A program made the translations under genes and the position numbers. Shown here in pieces: positions 18,101 through 25,559 of a DNA stretch of 43,586 bases. Location: positions 1-43,586 of the forward strand of contig JALHQW010000062.1 in NCBI GenBank assembly GCA_022841745.1, read 5' to 3'. Position 1 is the first letter of the stretch. Every line of letters begins with the position of its first letter. Under the pieces are notes generated by a model that was not told the origin of the DNA, searched no databases, and saw only the letters and a program-made list of their open reading frames with translations. This stretch comes from Saprospiraceae bacterium (GTDB lineage: Bacteria; Bacteroidota; Bacteroidia; Chitinophagales; Saprospiraceae).

Positions 18101-20141
18101 AGCAGAATCTTTCGCCTATACCTTGGCTTGAAGAATGGATGTTCCCAGAATAACAACCAAGGGATATCAGCAACGGGTATTTACCTTTATTGTTAAAATT
18201 ATCAGGGTTGTCTATGCTAAAATCAAAGGTTCCTACAGCCGAATGTCCAAAAAAGGAAATAATGGAGGTGCCATTATTGATATAATCAAAGATCTGGTCT
18301 GTTTGCGATACTTGTATTGGGTCAGTACTTGTTTTATAAAAGCTCTTGACTTCAGCCCCAAAACTTGGTCCTTCGATTATTTCTTCCATTTGAAGTAGGC
18401 CACTCTTGATGGAACTTTGTTCACCTTGGGTTAAGCCTCCGCCCATGTGCAAAACGTTTTTCATCCAAGCCCGTGACGTTATGTCCTGCGGAAGCGTGCT
18501 ATTAGCTTCAAATTCTTTGACTTTTTGCAGGTAGGTTGATACATCTTTGGGCTTCAATGCAGCCAACCTCCCAATCGGAATGATTGGTGTAAAGCGATCC
18601 GGGCCAGCCAAAAGCAAGTTGTCCGAACCAGGGAAACTGTAAGTTGGGACGAAAAAGCCAGAGGAAAGGGCACTTGAAAGGTTGGCAGGAGAACGATGCG
18701 AGGGGTATTCCCTGCCCTTACCAATTATGAAATAATACTTCGTGTTGCTCCAATTCTTTTTTGCGAAATGCCCAAAATTCCGAACAGCAAATGGATGCCA
18801 TTCAATGCCCCAACTGAATTGGTCGTAAAGCTCTTCGATATTGACCACGATAGGATTGAAATTGCCGCCAGCAGAGGATGCTCTATAATTCGCATATTCT
18901 TGAACATAATTTTTGCCATTGCCATCGTCCAAGAGCCGTTTGCTAGTGACAATGATGAAATCGTGGTCAAGCTCCCCGTAATTGATGAAGTTTACCTCGT
19001 CTAATGCAGGGATAATCACAACGCCAGCTGTTGCATTTACAAGTAAAAGGTGGCGCTCTGACACGGAAGGAGGAAGTGCCAATTTCACTAAACCGCCTTC
19101 AAGAATGCCTTCAATCCTCAGCCTATTGGTAATGTCGTAAAGTACGGCTTGACCACTGCTTGAATTGAAATTAGCTATCTCCAAATACTTGACATTGGAA
19201 GAGGGTCCCACTTTAAATGAGTGACTAGTCTTTTGTTCAAAATCGAAAAGTCTGGGATAGGTGAGAATAATATTCGAAACCCGGTGAAAATCATTACCTC
19301 CGTTAGGGCTGCTTACCTTTATGGTCATGCTCCCGCTTAGCTGGGAATTGGAAATATCAATAAATGGGTTTTGAACCTGAAATCCAAAATAATTTGCTGT
19401 ATGCACAACTTGATCATTTAAACTAACTTCATGTGTGTGCTGGACATACCTTCCAGAAAAACGAAGCTGTAAACTTCCCCCAATATTTCCATTGTAAATG
19501 GAAGTTGGCGTTAAAACGTGGTTTGAAGTCAATGCGTAATCCGATGAAAAACCTTCGGACATCGTAAAATTAGAAAAGCTGATATTATCTGCAGTGGCTT
19601 CTTTGAATGCTCTGTTTGAATAATTAAGCACAAAATCTTCCATATAATAGGAATCCGGATTGGGCAAGTTTGTTAGGTTGTTGGCAGCATTGGTGAACCT
19701 CAAATTGTTAGTGGATTGCACCCACGTCAAGAAATAAGCCGAAGTATCAGTAAACATGCTGTACATCGGATTCATCATCATGGAATCCGGATCCGAAAAA
19801 AGGAAACGGTCTAGCTCGGAAGTGTTTTTTTGGCCATAGAAATCAATAAAATCAGCTGTTCCAAATGTGCCGTTCGTGCTCGTGTAAATGGGCAGTTCCT
19901 GCCCGTTGTACCAAAGCTGGTATTGGGTTCCTGTAATCTGTCCGATGGGAATTCCAGCTTCAGTAAGCGTCTGCCCAGTTAATCGGTACATGGCATCTTG
20001 GGCAACCTTAATCTTAATATAGGATTGATCGAATTTTATCCATTCATTGCCAAAAAGGGTGTCTGTTCCATTGACAATGTACTGGGCATCAAGTTTTCCA
20101 AACAGGATAAAAAATGAGAAGAGGATAAACAGGTTCTTCAT
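15138..20141 (-). CDS. porU2: C25 (gingipain-family) cysteine peptidase with T9SS sorting domain, PorU/PorU2-like
   Basis: 1667 residues from the ATG at 20141, which gives a clean signal peptide (MKNLFILFSFFILFGKLDAQ); the frame could start ten codons earlier but without a better signal. The C25 catalytic domain spans roughly residues 390-760: FIIVTSKRLL, YYFIIGKGREYP, IIPIGRLAA, then the catalytic histidine in FFGHSAVG (His633), the catalytic cysteine in SLGCYSG (Cys663) and NLHGDPSLTFG. Before it lies a 300-residue beta-rich region. After it come about 800 residues of CARDB- and Ig-like repeats, ending in a FlgD-like and T9SS type A sorting domain (NYPNPFTTSTRF, ending KMVLLR). PorU is the T9SS sortase that cleaves sorting domains and joins cargo to A-LPS. 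This protein is longer than classical PorU (about 1150), so PorU2 or a secreted C25 protease are both possible. Confidence 0.85.
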   Translation of the reverse strand: MKNLFILFSFFILFGKLDAQYIVNGTDTLFGNEWIKFDQSYIKIKVAQDAMYRLTGQTLTEAGIPIGQITGTQYQLWYNGQELPIYTSTNGTFGTADFIDFYGQKNTSELDRFLFSDPDSMMMNPMYSMFTDTSAYFLTWVQSTNNLRFTNAANNLTNLPNPDSYYMEDFVLNYSNRAFKEATADNISFSNFTMSEGFSSDYALTSNHVLTPTSIYNGNIGGSLQLRFSGRYVQHTHEVSLNDQVVHTANYFGFQVQNPFIDISNSQLSGSMTIKVSSPNGGNDFHRVSNIILTYPRLFDFEQKTSHSFKVGPSSNVKYLEIANFNSSSGQAVLYDITNRLRIEGILEGGLVKLALPPSVSERHLLLVNATAGVVIIPALDEVNFINYGELDHDFIIVTSKRLLDDGNGKNYVQEYANYRASSAGGNFNPIVVNIEELYDQFSWGIEWHPFAVRNFGHFAKKNWSNTKYYFIIGKGREYPSHRSPANLSSALSSGFFVPTYSFPGSDNLLLAGPDRFTPIIPIGRLAALKPKDVSTYLQKVKEFEANSTLPQDITSRAWMKNVLHMGGGLTQGEQSSIKSGLLQMEEIIEGPSFGAEVKSFYKTSTDPIQVSQTDQIFDYINNGTSIISFFGHSAVGTFDFSIDNPDNFNNKGKYPLLISLGCYSGNIHSSSQGIGERFCFFEDKAAIAFAATSGQGYIGSLNNFASKLYQALGGSHYGKGVGDAMQSVILGSNTVDFGLNLIRQQFNLHGDPSLTFGAAPGPDYLVDGSTFSITPDRLNTQMANFEAKFELVNLGKAVADSLLIKVNRELPDGSLILVSEELVAAPFNRLEYVVSVPMLGKLAHGFNKLLVTVDDGNRIAELPMPQAEQNNELFSGGTLGHTFYISDNGVECVYPTDFAIVGNPDVELIASTSEPLTPERMYVFQMDTTTNFNSPLLIEHKITQGGGVLKWKPTTNLQHEMVYYWRISPDSISPLDGYVWDNSSFVFLNTSTGGWNQSHFYQWKKNEFIDIELKTHDNLKFVDNFKDVFLRNAVNTVDLINLQFNNAFKGRFWSTIESGIYVIVFDSISANEWLNGPPYSYSLPPNPGNLTWSVPSFIFDTKTKQGRQQLITFLKDIIPSNNYVLLHTVQGNLSSSYMPETWESDQPILGTDIFQLLEEQGATEIRNTLTTGSLPYVFAYKKDVGPIKEVLADSLKEVLRVNISIPGNWDSGSMVSPTIGPAQNWSNLKWEIMPSTYTDTDSISLDLLAFNPISLADTVLISNLSPGEFDLATVSATDYPYLRLRFNVADSIERTSPQMDYWRILYEGVPDFAVNPSLGYSFNGETIEAGEPLKFSCRIENLSDIGGDSLLVKYTVRSSSNLDSIVFKRENKMTAHDSLMTYLDLETKDFSGNYSLMLELNPGNEQAEYNRTNNILNTNFKIENDKRNPLLNVTFDGIHILDGDLVSSKPLIKINLKDENPFLLLNDTSLIRLFVTLPDSQKTQQRIYFDDPNLVFNPAENGTNNKASIEFRPFFTEDGEYQLIVQARDASNNQSGQYAYKTRFKIITKSSISNFLNYPNPFTTSTRFVYTMTGAEPPANYKVQIMTIAGQIVKELTQDVLGPLKVGTHQTDYAWDGTDEYGDRLANGVYLYRISVQDAAGKDWDGFNTSADKFFNKGFGKMVLLR

Positions 20142-20175
20142 AATGAGACAAATTATATGGTACAAAATCAATAGT

Positions 20176-20183
20176 CAAAAATA
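20176..20183 (-). promoter_or_regulatory. Possible -7 box (TATTTTTG) for the C25 peptidase gene
   Basis: On the minus strand the sequence reads TATTTTTG, matching TAnnTTTG, and ends 34 bases before the ATG at 20141. No good -33 TTG is visible at the expected spacing, so support rests on the -7 box and the 77-base gap to the upstream gene alone. Confidence 0.3.
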
Positions 20184-20218
20184 AGGCAATGCTTAGGAAT
20201 TATGGTAATTCGCTTGGT

Positions 20219-21514
20219 TCAATGTACGTTCGATTGCAAATTTTGGAATAAATAATCTTCAATCAACAAATGCACCTTTGCCGTGCCCCCTGTGCTAGAT
20301 TCGATATAGAATTTTGCAATACGGCCTGCGCTTATTCTTGCTTCCGAGTCGTTTAGTTGGTAAAAGACGTTTTGCAACTCCTGTTCGTTTTGCACTGTAA
20401 ACGCCCCTCCATGTTTTACCATCCATTTGGCTTCCTCAAATTTCTGGTATTTTGGCCCAAACAGGATGGGCAAACCGTATGCCGCAGGTTCAAGGGTATT
20501 GTGGATTCCTTGTCCAAATCCACCTCCAATGTATGCGATATCACCAAATTGGTAAATGGACGACAATAAACCGATATTGTCAACCACCAACAGCCTATTT
20601 TCGCCTGAGCTTGATCCCAATTTGGAATACCAAGTGAAAGGCAGCGTAAGCTTCGATGCAATCGCTTGTAAATGAGCCAATTGCACGTCGTGGGGAGCGA
20701 GGATGAATTTCCAATCTGAATACTTGGGTTCTGAAAAAACTGGGTACAAAATCGCCTCATCAGCTGGCCATGTGCTTCCGCAAACCATCACTTTGTGGTT
20801 TAGACAAAAATCTTTCAACAATGGCAACTCAATAGAATTGGTTGCAAGCTCTGCCACCCTGTCCACGCGGGTATCACCAGCGATGGACGCATTTTCTATC
20901 CCAATATTATTCAATAGTTCCAATGAACGGGTGTCTTGCACCAAAACTTGGTCGAAACACATTAACATCCGCCTGTGAAGGCCACCAAACCATTTGAAAA
21001 ACGGCTGTTGCTCCCTGAAAATAGAAGAGATCAATAGGACTGGTATCCTTTGTTTATAAAGGGAGGCAAGGTAATGGTACCAAAACTCGTACTTGACGAA
21101 AATGACAAGGTCTGGCCGCACCATTTTCAAGAACTTGTTGACATTGGATACTGTATCGGCTGGCAAATATGCCACCCAATTGGCTACTGGGTAATCTTTC
21201 CGGATTTCGTATCCAGATGGTGAGAAAAATGTAAGCAATATTTGAACGGTTGGATGCTTTTTCCTGACAGATTCGAGCACAGACCTACCCTGCTCAAACT
21301 CACCCAATGAGGCACAATGCATCCACACAAGTTTTTGACTATCAGTTCTTTGCGCCGATATTTTAGTATATTCCTTTTCAAACACCCCTACCCTTCCTGC
21401 GCTCCATTTCTTTGCTTTTTCGTCCCAAAGCCCAGCGATTTTTATCCCCAAAAAATAGGCCCCAACTACCAAATCGTAAAGCGCAACCTGAATGACAAGC
21501 AACCAATGGGGCAT
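20219..21514 (-). CDS. waaA: 3-deoxy-D-manno-octulosonic acid (Kdo) transferase
   Basis: 431 residues, normal for WaaA/KdtA. It transfers Kdo from CMP-Kdo to lipid A precursor at the inner membrane, starting the LPS core. An N-terminal hydrophobic anchor (residues 4-24) precedes the acceptor-domain motif WMHCASLGEFEQGRSVLESV, in which the catalytic glutamate sits. Further motifs are LLTFFSPSGYEI, VKYEFWYHYL, MVCGSTWPADE, ILAPHD and the donor-site run YIGGGFGQGIHN with LEPAAYGLPILFGP. It follows the beta-barrel gene after four bases and precedes the large C25 peptidase, placing LPS core synthesis beside the T9SS attachment enzyme. Confidence 0.95.
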   Translation of the reverse strand: MPHWLLVIQVALYDLVVGAYFLGIKIAGLWDEKAKKWSAGRVGVFEKEYTKISAQRTDSQKLVWMHCASLGEFEQGRSVLESVRKKHPTVQILLTFFSPSGYEIRKDYPVANWVAYLPADTVSNVNKFLKMVRPDLVIFVKYEFWYHYLASLYKQRIPVLLISSIFREQQPFFKWFGGLHRRMLMCFDQVLVQDTRSLELLNNIGIENASIAGDTRVDRVAELATNSIELPLLKDFCLNHKVMVCGSTWPADEAILYPVFSEPKYSDWKFILAPHDVQLAHLQAIASKLTLPFTWYSKLGSSSGENRLLVVDNIGLLSSIYQFGDIAYIGGGFGQGIHNTLEPAAYGLPILFGPKYQKFEEAKWMVKHGGAFTVQNEQELQNVFYQLNDSEARISAGRIAKFYIESSTGGTAKVHLLIEDYLFQNLQSNVH

Positions 21515-21518
21515 TAGT

Positions 21519-22289
21519 TCAATAGTTTATTTCATCGGCGTTTTCTCCAATGAACAAAGGTAGGGTCCAGCTAAGCCGGTAGCCATACAACAGGTCGAAG
21601 CGCTTTTCCAATCCGGGCATTTTAGTGTCAAAATTGAAGCTGCGACGCCCCTGCGTAAACCCTTGGTATAACTCAACGCCAATGGTAAAATTAACCAACC
21701 GATTATTTGCAATATGCTGATAACCAATGAATTCGGTGAGGGCAAAGCCGTTTGCCAGACGATCGTAGCCTTTTTTGTATTCTTTGTCAAGGCTTGACAC
21801 AAAAACTTGTGGTTCATCCTGAATCCGAATTTTATGCCTCAACATGCCGGCTCCCACGGTGAGCCGGATGCCCGAACGCTGGTTCCTATCAGAAATTGGA
21901 ATTACCTTTCCAAAATGGCCACTAAAAGCCAATCCTCTTTCCCGAAGCTGAACGTCGGCAAACCCACCATCATCTGCATAGACAAAACCTTCGCTTCCTC
22001 TTAGTGGGGCAATTACATCTGTCTTCACTTTATTGCCAAACAAGAAGTCCCCTTGGATACCAAAAATCCAATTTTTAGCAGTGTAATAGTCAATATTGAC
22101 ACCAGCTAAGTAGTTGGAACCAAAACGTGTGGCCAAATCGGCACCGGGCACCTGACCGCCATAACTGAAATTAAGCATCAAAATGGAGCCTTCGTTTTGC
22201 CTTTCTTGTAACCGCTGATGTCGGGTAATTTGCCCAGCAAGGTTGAAGGCAACTGCAAAAACCAAGATGACTGTAACAAGTTGTTTCAT
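21519..22289 (-). CDS. Predicted outer-membrane beta-barrel protein of unknown function
   Basis: 256 residues with a signal peptide (MKQLVTVILVFAVAFNLAGQ). The mature part has alternating hydrophobic strands with aromatic ends (ILMLNFSYGGQVPGADL, YLAGVNIDYYTAKNWIFGIQGDFLFG, GIRLTVGAGMLRHKI, LVNFTIGVELYQGF, LLYGYRLSWTLPLFIG), as in 8- to 12-strand outer-membrane barrels. I do not recognise a named family. It is translated just ahead of waaA with a four-base gap, so an envelope role is likely. Its signal-peptide coding sequence resembles that of the upstream Kazal gene (see findings). Confidence 0.7.
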   Translation of the reverse strand: MKQLVTVILVFAVAFNLAGQITRHQRLQERQNEGSILMLNFSYGGQVPGADLATRFGSNYLAGVNIDYYTAKNWIFGIQGDFLFGNKVKTDVIAPLRGSEGFVYADDGGFADVQLRERGLAFSGHFGKVIPISDRNQRSGIRLTVGAGMLRHKIRIQDEPQVFVSSLDKEYKKGYDRLANGFALTEFIGYQHIANNRLVNFTIGVELYQGFTQGRRSFNFDTKMPGLEKRFDLLYGYRLSWTLPLFIGENADEINY

Positions 22290-22339
22290 GACGCAAATAA
22301 TTAGTTTTCAATAGCTTATGATTTCAAGAAAGCAAAATT

Positions 22340-23170
22340 TTATCGGCAAGGCCCTTTCGTGTATTTTTTAACGCCTGCATTCCGGGCACTGCACTCGTTG
22401 GAGTAGGTCTTTTGATCACAACCACAAACTGGTTGATAAATCTCTGCACAATCCGATTTTCTGGGATTTGGATCAACACAATCGCTGTTGCATTCCCCAT
22501 CCTGCCAGCTTTTAAGTCCAGCTTTTTCAGCCATGCAAGCGTTGCCATAAGTCTTGCCGTCGCACCCGCAAACTGGCCTGTACTCCTTCGTGCAGCCTTT
22601 GTCCACGATTTTTGCTGGGTCAATACAATCATTGCAAGGCCCTTCTTTCCAGGTACGAAGGCCGGCTTTTTCCGCTTCGCAAACATTGGAGTATTCTTTT
22701 CCATCGCAACCGCAGACAGGGCTGTACTCCCTTGTGCAGGCTTTGTCGGGGTTGATTTTACTAACATCCACGCATTCGTTGCACTCGCCTTGCACCGTTT
22801 TCATGACACCTGCATGGGCAGCGGTGCAGGCATTGCCATAGGTAATACCGTTGCAGCCGCAAACTGGAGCATACTGAAGGGTACACATCCCGGCTGGGTT
22901 AATTTTTTTTGGGTCAATGCATTCGCCGCATTCCCCTTCGGTAAAAAACTGTACACCGGCTCGTTCTGCTTCGCACTGGTTGCCATAGGTGTTGCCATCG
23001 CATCCGCAAACAGGGCGGTATTGCATCGTGCAGACCTTATTGGGATCAGCTTTTTTCTTATCAATACAAACAATTTCTTGACCATCGCTTGGGTTGGCCC
23101 CCTGTTTACATGTGGCCGCCATGAATATTGCGCATGCAAAAACCAATAACAAGGTCGTGAGCTGTTTCAT
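22340..23170 (-). CDS. Secreted protein with five Kazal-type inhibitor domains
   Basis: 276 residues. After a signal sequence (MKQLTTLLLVFACAIFMAATC, where Cys21 could be lipidated although the lipobox is weak) there are five head-to-tail Kazal domains of about 48 residues from residue 34 to the end. Each has the cysteine pattern C...C...YxPVCGCDGxTYxNxCxAxxAG...GxC. The residue two after the second cysteine of each domain, near the reactive-site loop, falls in the stretches MQYRPV, LQYAPV, REYSPV, KEYRPV and EIYQPV. Kazal domains inhibit serine proteases and usually act outside the cell. It sits between a RibF-GT2 gene and a barrel protein, and two genes away from the C25 peptidase; since that is a cysteine peptidase, a direct inhibitor role is not implied. 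Confidence 0.9.
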   Translation of the reverse strand: MKQLTTLLLVFACAIFMAATCKQGANPSDGQEIVCIDKKKADPNKVCTMQYRPVCGCDGNTYGNQCEAERAGVQFFTEGECGECIDPKKINPAGMCTLQYAPVCGCNGITYGNACTAAHAGVMKTVQGECNECVDVSKINPDKACTREYSPVCGCDGKEYSNVCEAEKAGLRTWKEGPCNDCIDPAKIVDKGCTKEYRPVCGCDGKTYGNACMAEKAGLKSWQDGECNSDCVDPNPRKSDCAEIYQPVCGCDQKTYSNECSARNAGVKKYTKGPCR

Positions 23171-23277
23171 AAAGGTTGTATTTGTCTTTTGATGGACATT
23201 TTAGAAGTAGGAAATGCTGTCAAGAAAGCAAAGTCACCCACCGCTTTATTTATAAACGGGTCCGTTAGGCAGGTGTT

Positions 23278-25275
23278 CTAAAGCCGACTGAATAATTTCT
23301 TCTGCATAACGAAGTACTTCAAAACGATGCTGCCAGGCAAGATACCTTGCAGGTTGGGTTGTGGGGAAATTCGGATATTATCGAGCAGCACTTCGAGTTC
23401 GTATCGTTTTTTAATGAAAAGCACAAGTGCCAAAAAGAAGGAGAAAAAAGCGCCAATCACGGCCTGGGCGTGCAGCCACTTGGCCTGCATTAGAAAATTG
23501 AAGGCAGCGAGCGTATCCATCATTAATCGCAGTGGAAGCAAAAATGCAAGTTTGATTACCCCTTCATTTTTCAACAGCATGTAATAGCTGTTCCTAAAGT
23601 TGAGATAGGTTTTATAAGGCGAATGGTAGCCGAGCGTCCCACCACCCAGGTGGAAAACCGTGGAACGAGGCGTGAAAACAACTTTGTAGCCGGCCCGTTT
23701 AAATCGCCAGCAAAGGTCAATTTCTTCTAAGTGCGCAAAAAAATCATCATCGAAACCGCCGAAACCATGAAACAACGGGCCTCGAACCATCATGCAGCAG
23801 CCTGATGCCCAGAATATTTCCACCACATTGTCATATTGTCCATTGTCTTTTTCAACGGTATCGAAGATGCGACCACGGGCAAATGGATAACCCAATGAAT
23901 CTATCCAGCCACCAGCTGCACCAGCATACTCAAAGTATTCGGGCTTACCAAGTGCCCTTATCTTGGGCTGCATCGCTGCAATGCTCTGGTCTTTTTCCAT
24001 AGCTTCCACCAAGGGTTCGAGCCAGTTGGCAGGCACTTCTACATCTGAATTCAGTAGGAGGAAATAATCTTCGTCCAAGTTTTGAAGTGCAAGGTTATAT
24101 CCCTTTGAAAAGCCAAAATTCTCTTTCAGTTGGATAATTTTTACCTGTGGGTACTGCTTTCGCAAGAAGTCCACCGAGTCGTCCTTGCTGGCATTGTCGG
24201 CGACGTAGATTTGGCAATTTGGATAAGAAGTGGCAACAACTGACGGCAGGTGCTTCTCCAAAAAATTCCTCCCGTTGTAATTCAATATCACGACCGCCAC
24301 CGCTGGCATTTCCTCATGTTGCCACTCCAAAACCTGGGCCTGAGCGGCATCCAAAATACTTTCAGCCACATTTTGGTCGTGGGCAATCTGGGATTTCAGC
24401 GCTTCCAAGTCTTTCAACTCAGCGTCCGGGCGGATGAATTCTACCAGTTCTATCAAAAGTTCATCTTCGTAAATGGACTTTTTGAAATCGAAAATATTGA
24501 CCTCCACTGTGCGGTTTTGGTATTTGCGTAAGGTTGGTCTTTTACCGATATAAAGCATTCCCGGCAAGCGTAGTCCGTCGTAGTTGGCGAAGCAAGCATA
24601 AACGCCATCGGGAGGCATGAGCTTGAGGGATTCCTTGATTTCAAGGTTGGCAGTGGGGTAGCCAATAGTCGAACCAATCTGCTGACCTTTGACAACTTTG
24701 CCAGTAAGTGTAAAATAGCCACGCAACAACCTTGCGGCCCCAGCAACATCAGCCGATTCGATAGCCTCACGTATTCGGGTTGAACTCACCGCAAGTTCGT
24801 CCACCTCCTCTTTTTCTATTTCAACGACCTTATAGCCATAACTTCTTTCGTACCAGCGCAGAAAATTGATATCACCTTGGCGGTTCATGCCAAAACGGTG
24901 GTCGTAGCCAATGACAATATGCTTTGGCTCAAACTTGCCAACAAGAAAACGTTGGATGTATTCGTCGGCACTGAGCTGCGAAAACTCAAAGGTAAAGGGC
25001 ACGATGACCAAATGGTCAATGCCCGTTTTTTCAAGGAGCGCAATTTTTTCCTCCGTACTGGTAATGAGTTTCAGCGTATCGTCCTTAGGATAGATAATCT
25101 GACGGGGGTGCGGGTGAAAGGTGATGATGATGCTCTCACCGCCAGTAGCCAAAGCAAGATCTTTGACTTTTTTGATAATCTTGTGATGCCCGCAATGCAC
25201 ACCATCGAACGAGCCAATGGTTATAACCGCATTTCTGAATTGAGGCAGGTTGCTGAGGTCCCTGTGCAATTTCAT
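23278..25275 (-). CDS. ribF: Fused riboflavin kinase/FAD synthetase (RibF) and GT2 glycosyltransferase
   Basis: One open frame of 665 residues from the ATG at 25275. Residues 1-312 are a complete RibF: the FAD synthetase part has ITIGSFDGVHCGHHKII, FHPHPR, IGYDHRFG and VSSTRIREAI; the kinase part has LTGKVVKGQQIGSTIGYPTANL, PPDGVYA, YIGKRPT and VEVNIFDF. After a linker, AESILDAAQAQVLEWQHEE, a GT2 begins at Met323 with MPAVAVVILNYNGRNF. It has VADNASKDDS, LLLNSDVEVP, WASGCCMMVRG and FFAHLEEIDLCWR, plus a membrane-associated C-terminus. The GT2 start looks like the normal start of a separate protein (ATG at 24307-24309), so the two may be fused or the GT2 may also be made alone. A single-base sequencing error cannot be excluded, but both parts are in frame and intact. 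RibF makes FMN and FAD; the GT2 acceptor is unknown. Confidence 0.88.
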   Translation of the reverse strand: MKLHRDLSNLPQFRNAVITIGSFDGVHCGHHKIIKKVKDLALATGGESIIITFHPHPRQIIYPKDDTLKLITSTEEKIALLEKTGIDHLVIVPFTFEFSQLSADEYIQRFLVGKFEPKHIVIGYDHRFGMNRQGDINFLRWYERSYGYKVVEIEKEEVDELAVSSTRIREAIESADVAGAARLLRGYFTLTGKVVKGQQIGSTIGYPTANLEIKESLKLMPPDGVYACFANYDGLRLPGMLYIGKRPTLRKYQNRTVEVNIFDFKKSIYEDELLIELVEFIRPDAELKDLEALKSQIAHDQNVAESILDAAQAQVLEWQHEEMPAVAVVILNYNGRNFLEKHLPSVVATSYPNCQIYVADNASKDDSVDFLRKQYPQVKIIQLKENFGFSKGYNLALQNLDEDYFLLLNSDVEVPANWLEPLVEAMEKDQSIAAMQPKIRALGKPEYFEYAGAAGGWIDSLGYPFARGRIFDTVEKDNGQYDNVVEIFWASGCCMMVRGPLFHGFGGFDDDFFAHLEEIDLCWRFKRAGYKVVFTPRSTVFHLGGGTLGYHSPYKTYLNFRNSYYMLLKNEGVIKLAFLLPLRLMMDTLAAFNFLMQAKWLHAQAVIGAFFSFFLALVLFIKKRYELEVLLDNIRISPQPNLQGILPGSIVLKYFVMQKKLFSRL

Positions 25276-25280
25276 GGGAG

Positions 25281-25288
25281 CAAAAGTA
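25281..25288 (-). promoter_or_regulatory. Possible -7 box (TACTTTTG) for the ribF-GT2 gene
   Basis: The minus strand reads TACTTTTG, matching TAnnTTTG, and ends only five bases before the ATG at 25275. If used, transcription would start almost at the start codon, giving a very short or absent leader. No clear -33 TTG is seen, so confidence is limited. Confidence 0.3.
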
Positions 25289-25492
25289 ATTCGATTTCGG
25301 ATTTCGGATTGCTGATTTCTAAGGCAGCCGTAAAAATAGTTGGTCAACGCCTTTCTGCAAGATACTCTTTCCGTAAAATACATCTAATCGAAATGCAAAA
25401 TGTTCAATCGCCTTTGGACTTCCACACTACTACCTACCTATTGGCAAGCCTTATTTATCCAATCTGGAAGGAAACCAAATCCGAATTCATGC

Positions 25493-25500
25493 TACCTTTG
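25493..25500 (+). promoter_or_regulatory. Probable -7 box (TACCTTTG) for mrp
   Basis: TACCTTTG followed by CG is a good match to the Bacteroidota -7 element TAnnTTTG. It lies in the 284-base divergent gap, 59 bases before the mrp ATG. A -33 TTG at ideal spacing is not evident. The predicted leader would contain the hairpin at 25515-25539. Confidence 0.5.
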
Positions 25501-25514
25501 CGCACACAAAAAAA

Positions 25515-25539
25515 ATCCCCTTACTAAATTGAAGGGGAT
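25515..25539 (+). promoter_or_regulatory. Leader hairpin upstream of mrp
   Basis: Eight perfect base pairs (ATCCCCTT with AAGGGGAT) enclose a nine-base loop, 20 bases before the mrp start codon. An A-run precedes it, so on the minus strand it also resembles a terminator (stem then T-run), but no minus-strand gene ends here. It lies downstream of the predicted -7 box and so would be in the mRNA leader. A regulatory or stabilising role is inference. Confidence 0.45.
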
Positions 25540-25559
25540 GAGGGTAAAAAACGCTATTA

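Noticed and set aside
22412-23149. A 245-codon open frame on the plus strand across the Kazal gene
   Set aside because: It is antisense to five clear Kazal domains and owes its openness to the repeated cysteine/glycine codons; the protein looks like no family.
22340-23170. Regular DNA repeats suggesting a tandem array or CRISPR-like structure
   Set aside because: The periodicity comes from five protein domains of about 48 residues whose DNA sequences have diverged; there are no identical repeats with spacers.
24877-25527. A 216-codon plus-strand frame opposite the start of ribF
   Set aside because: It lies antisense to conserved RibF motifs and has no recognisable protein features.
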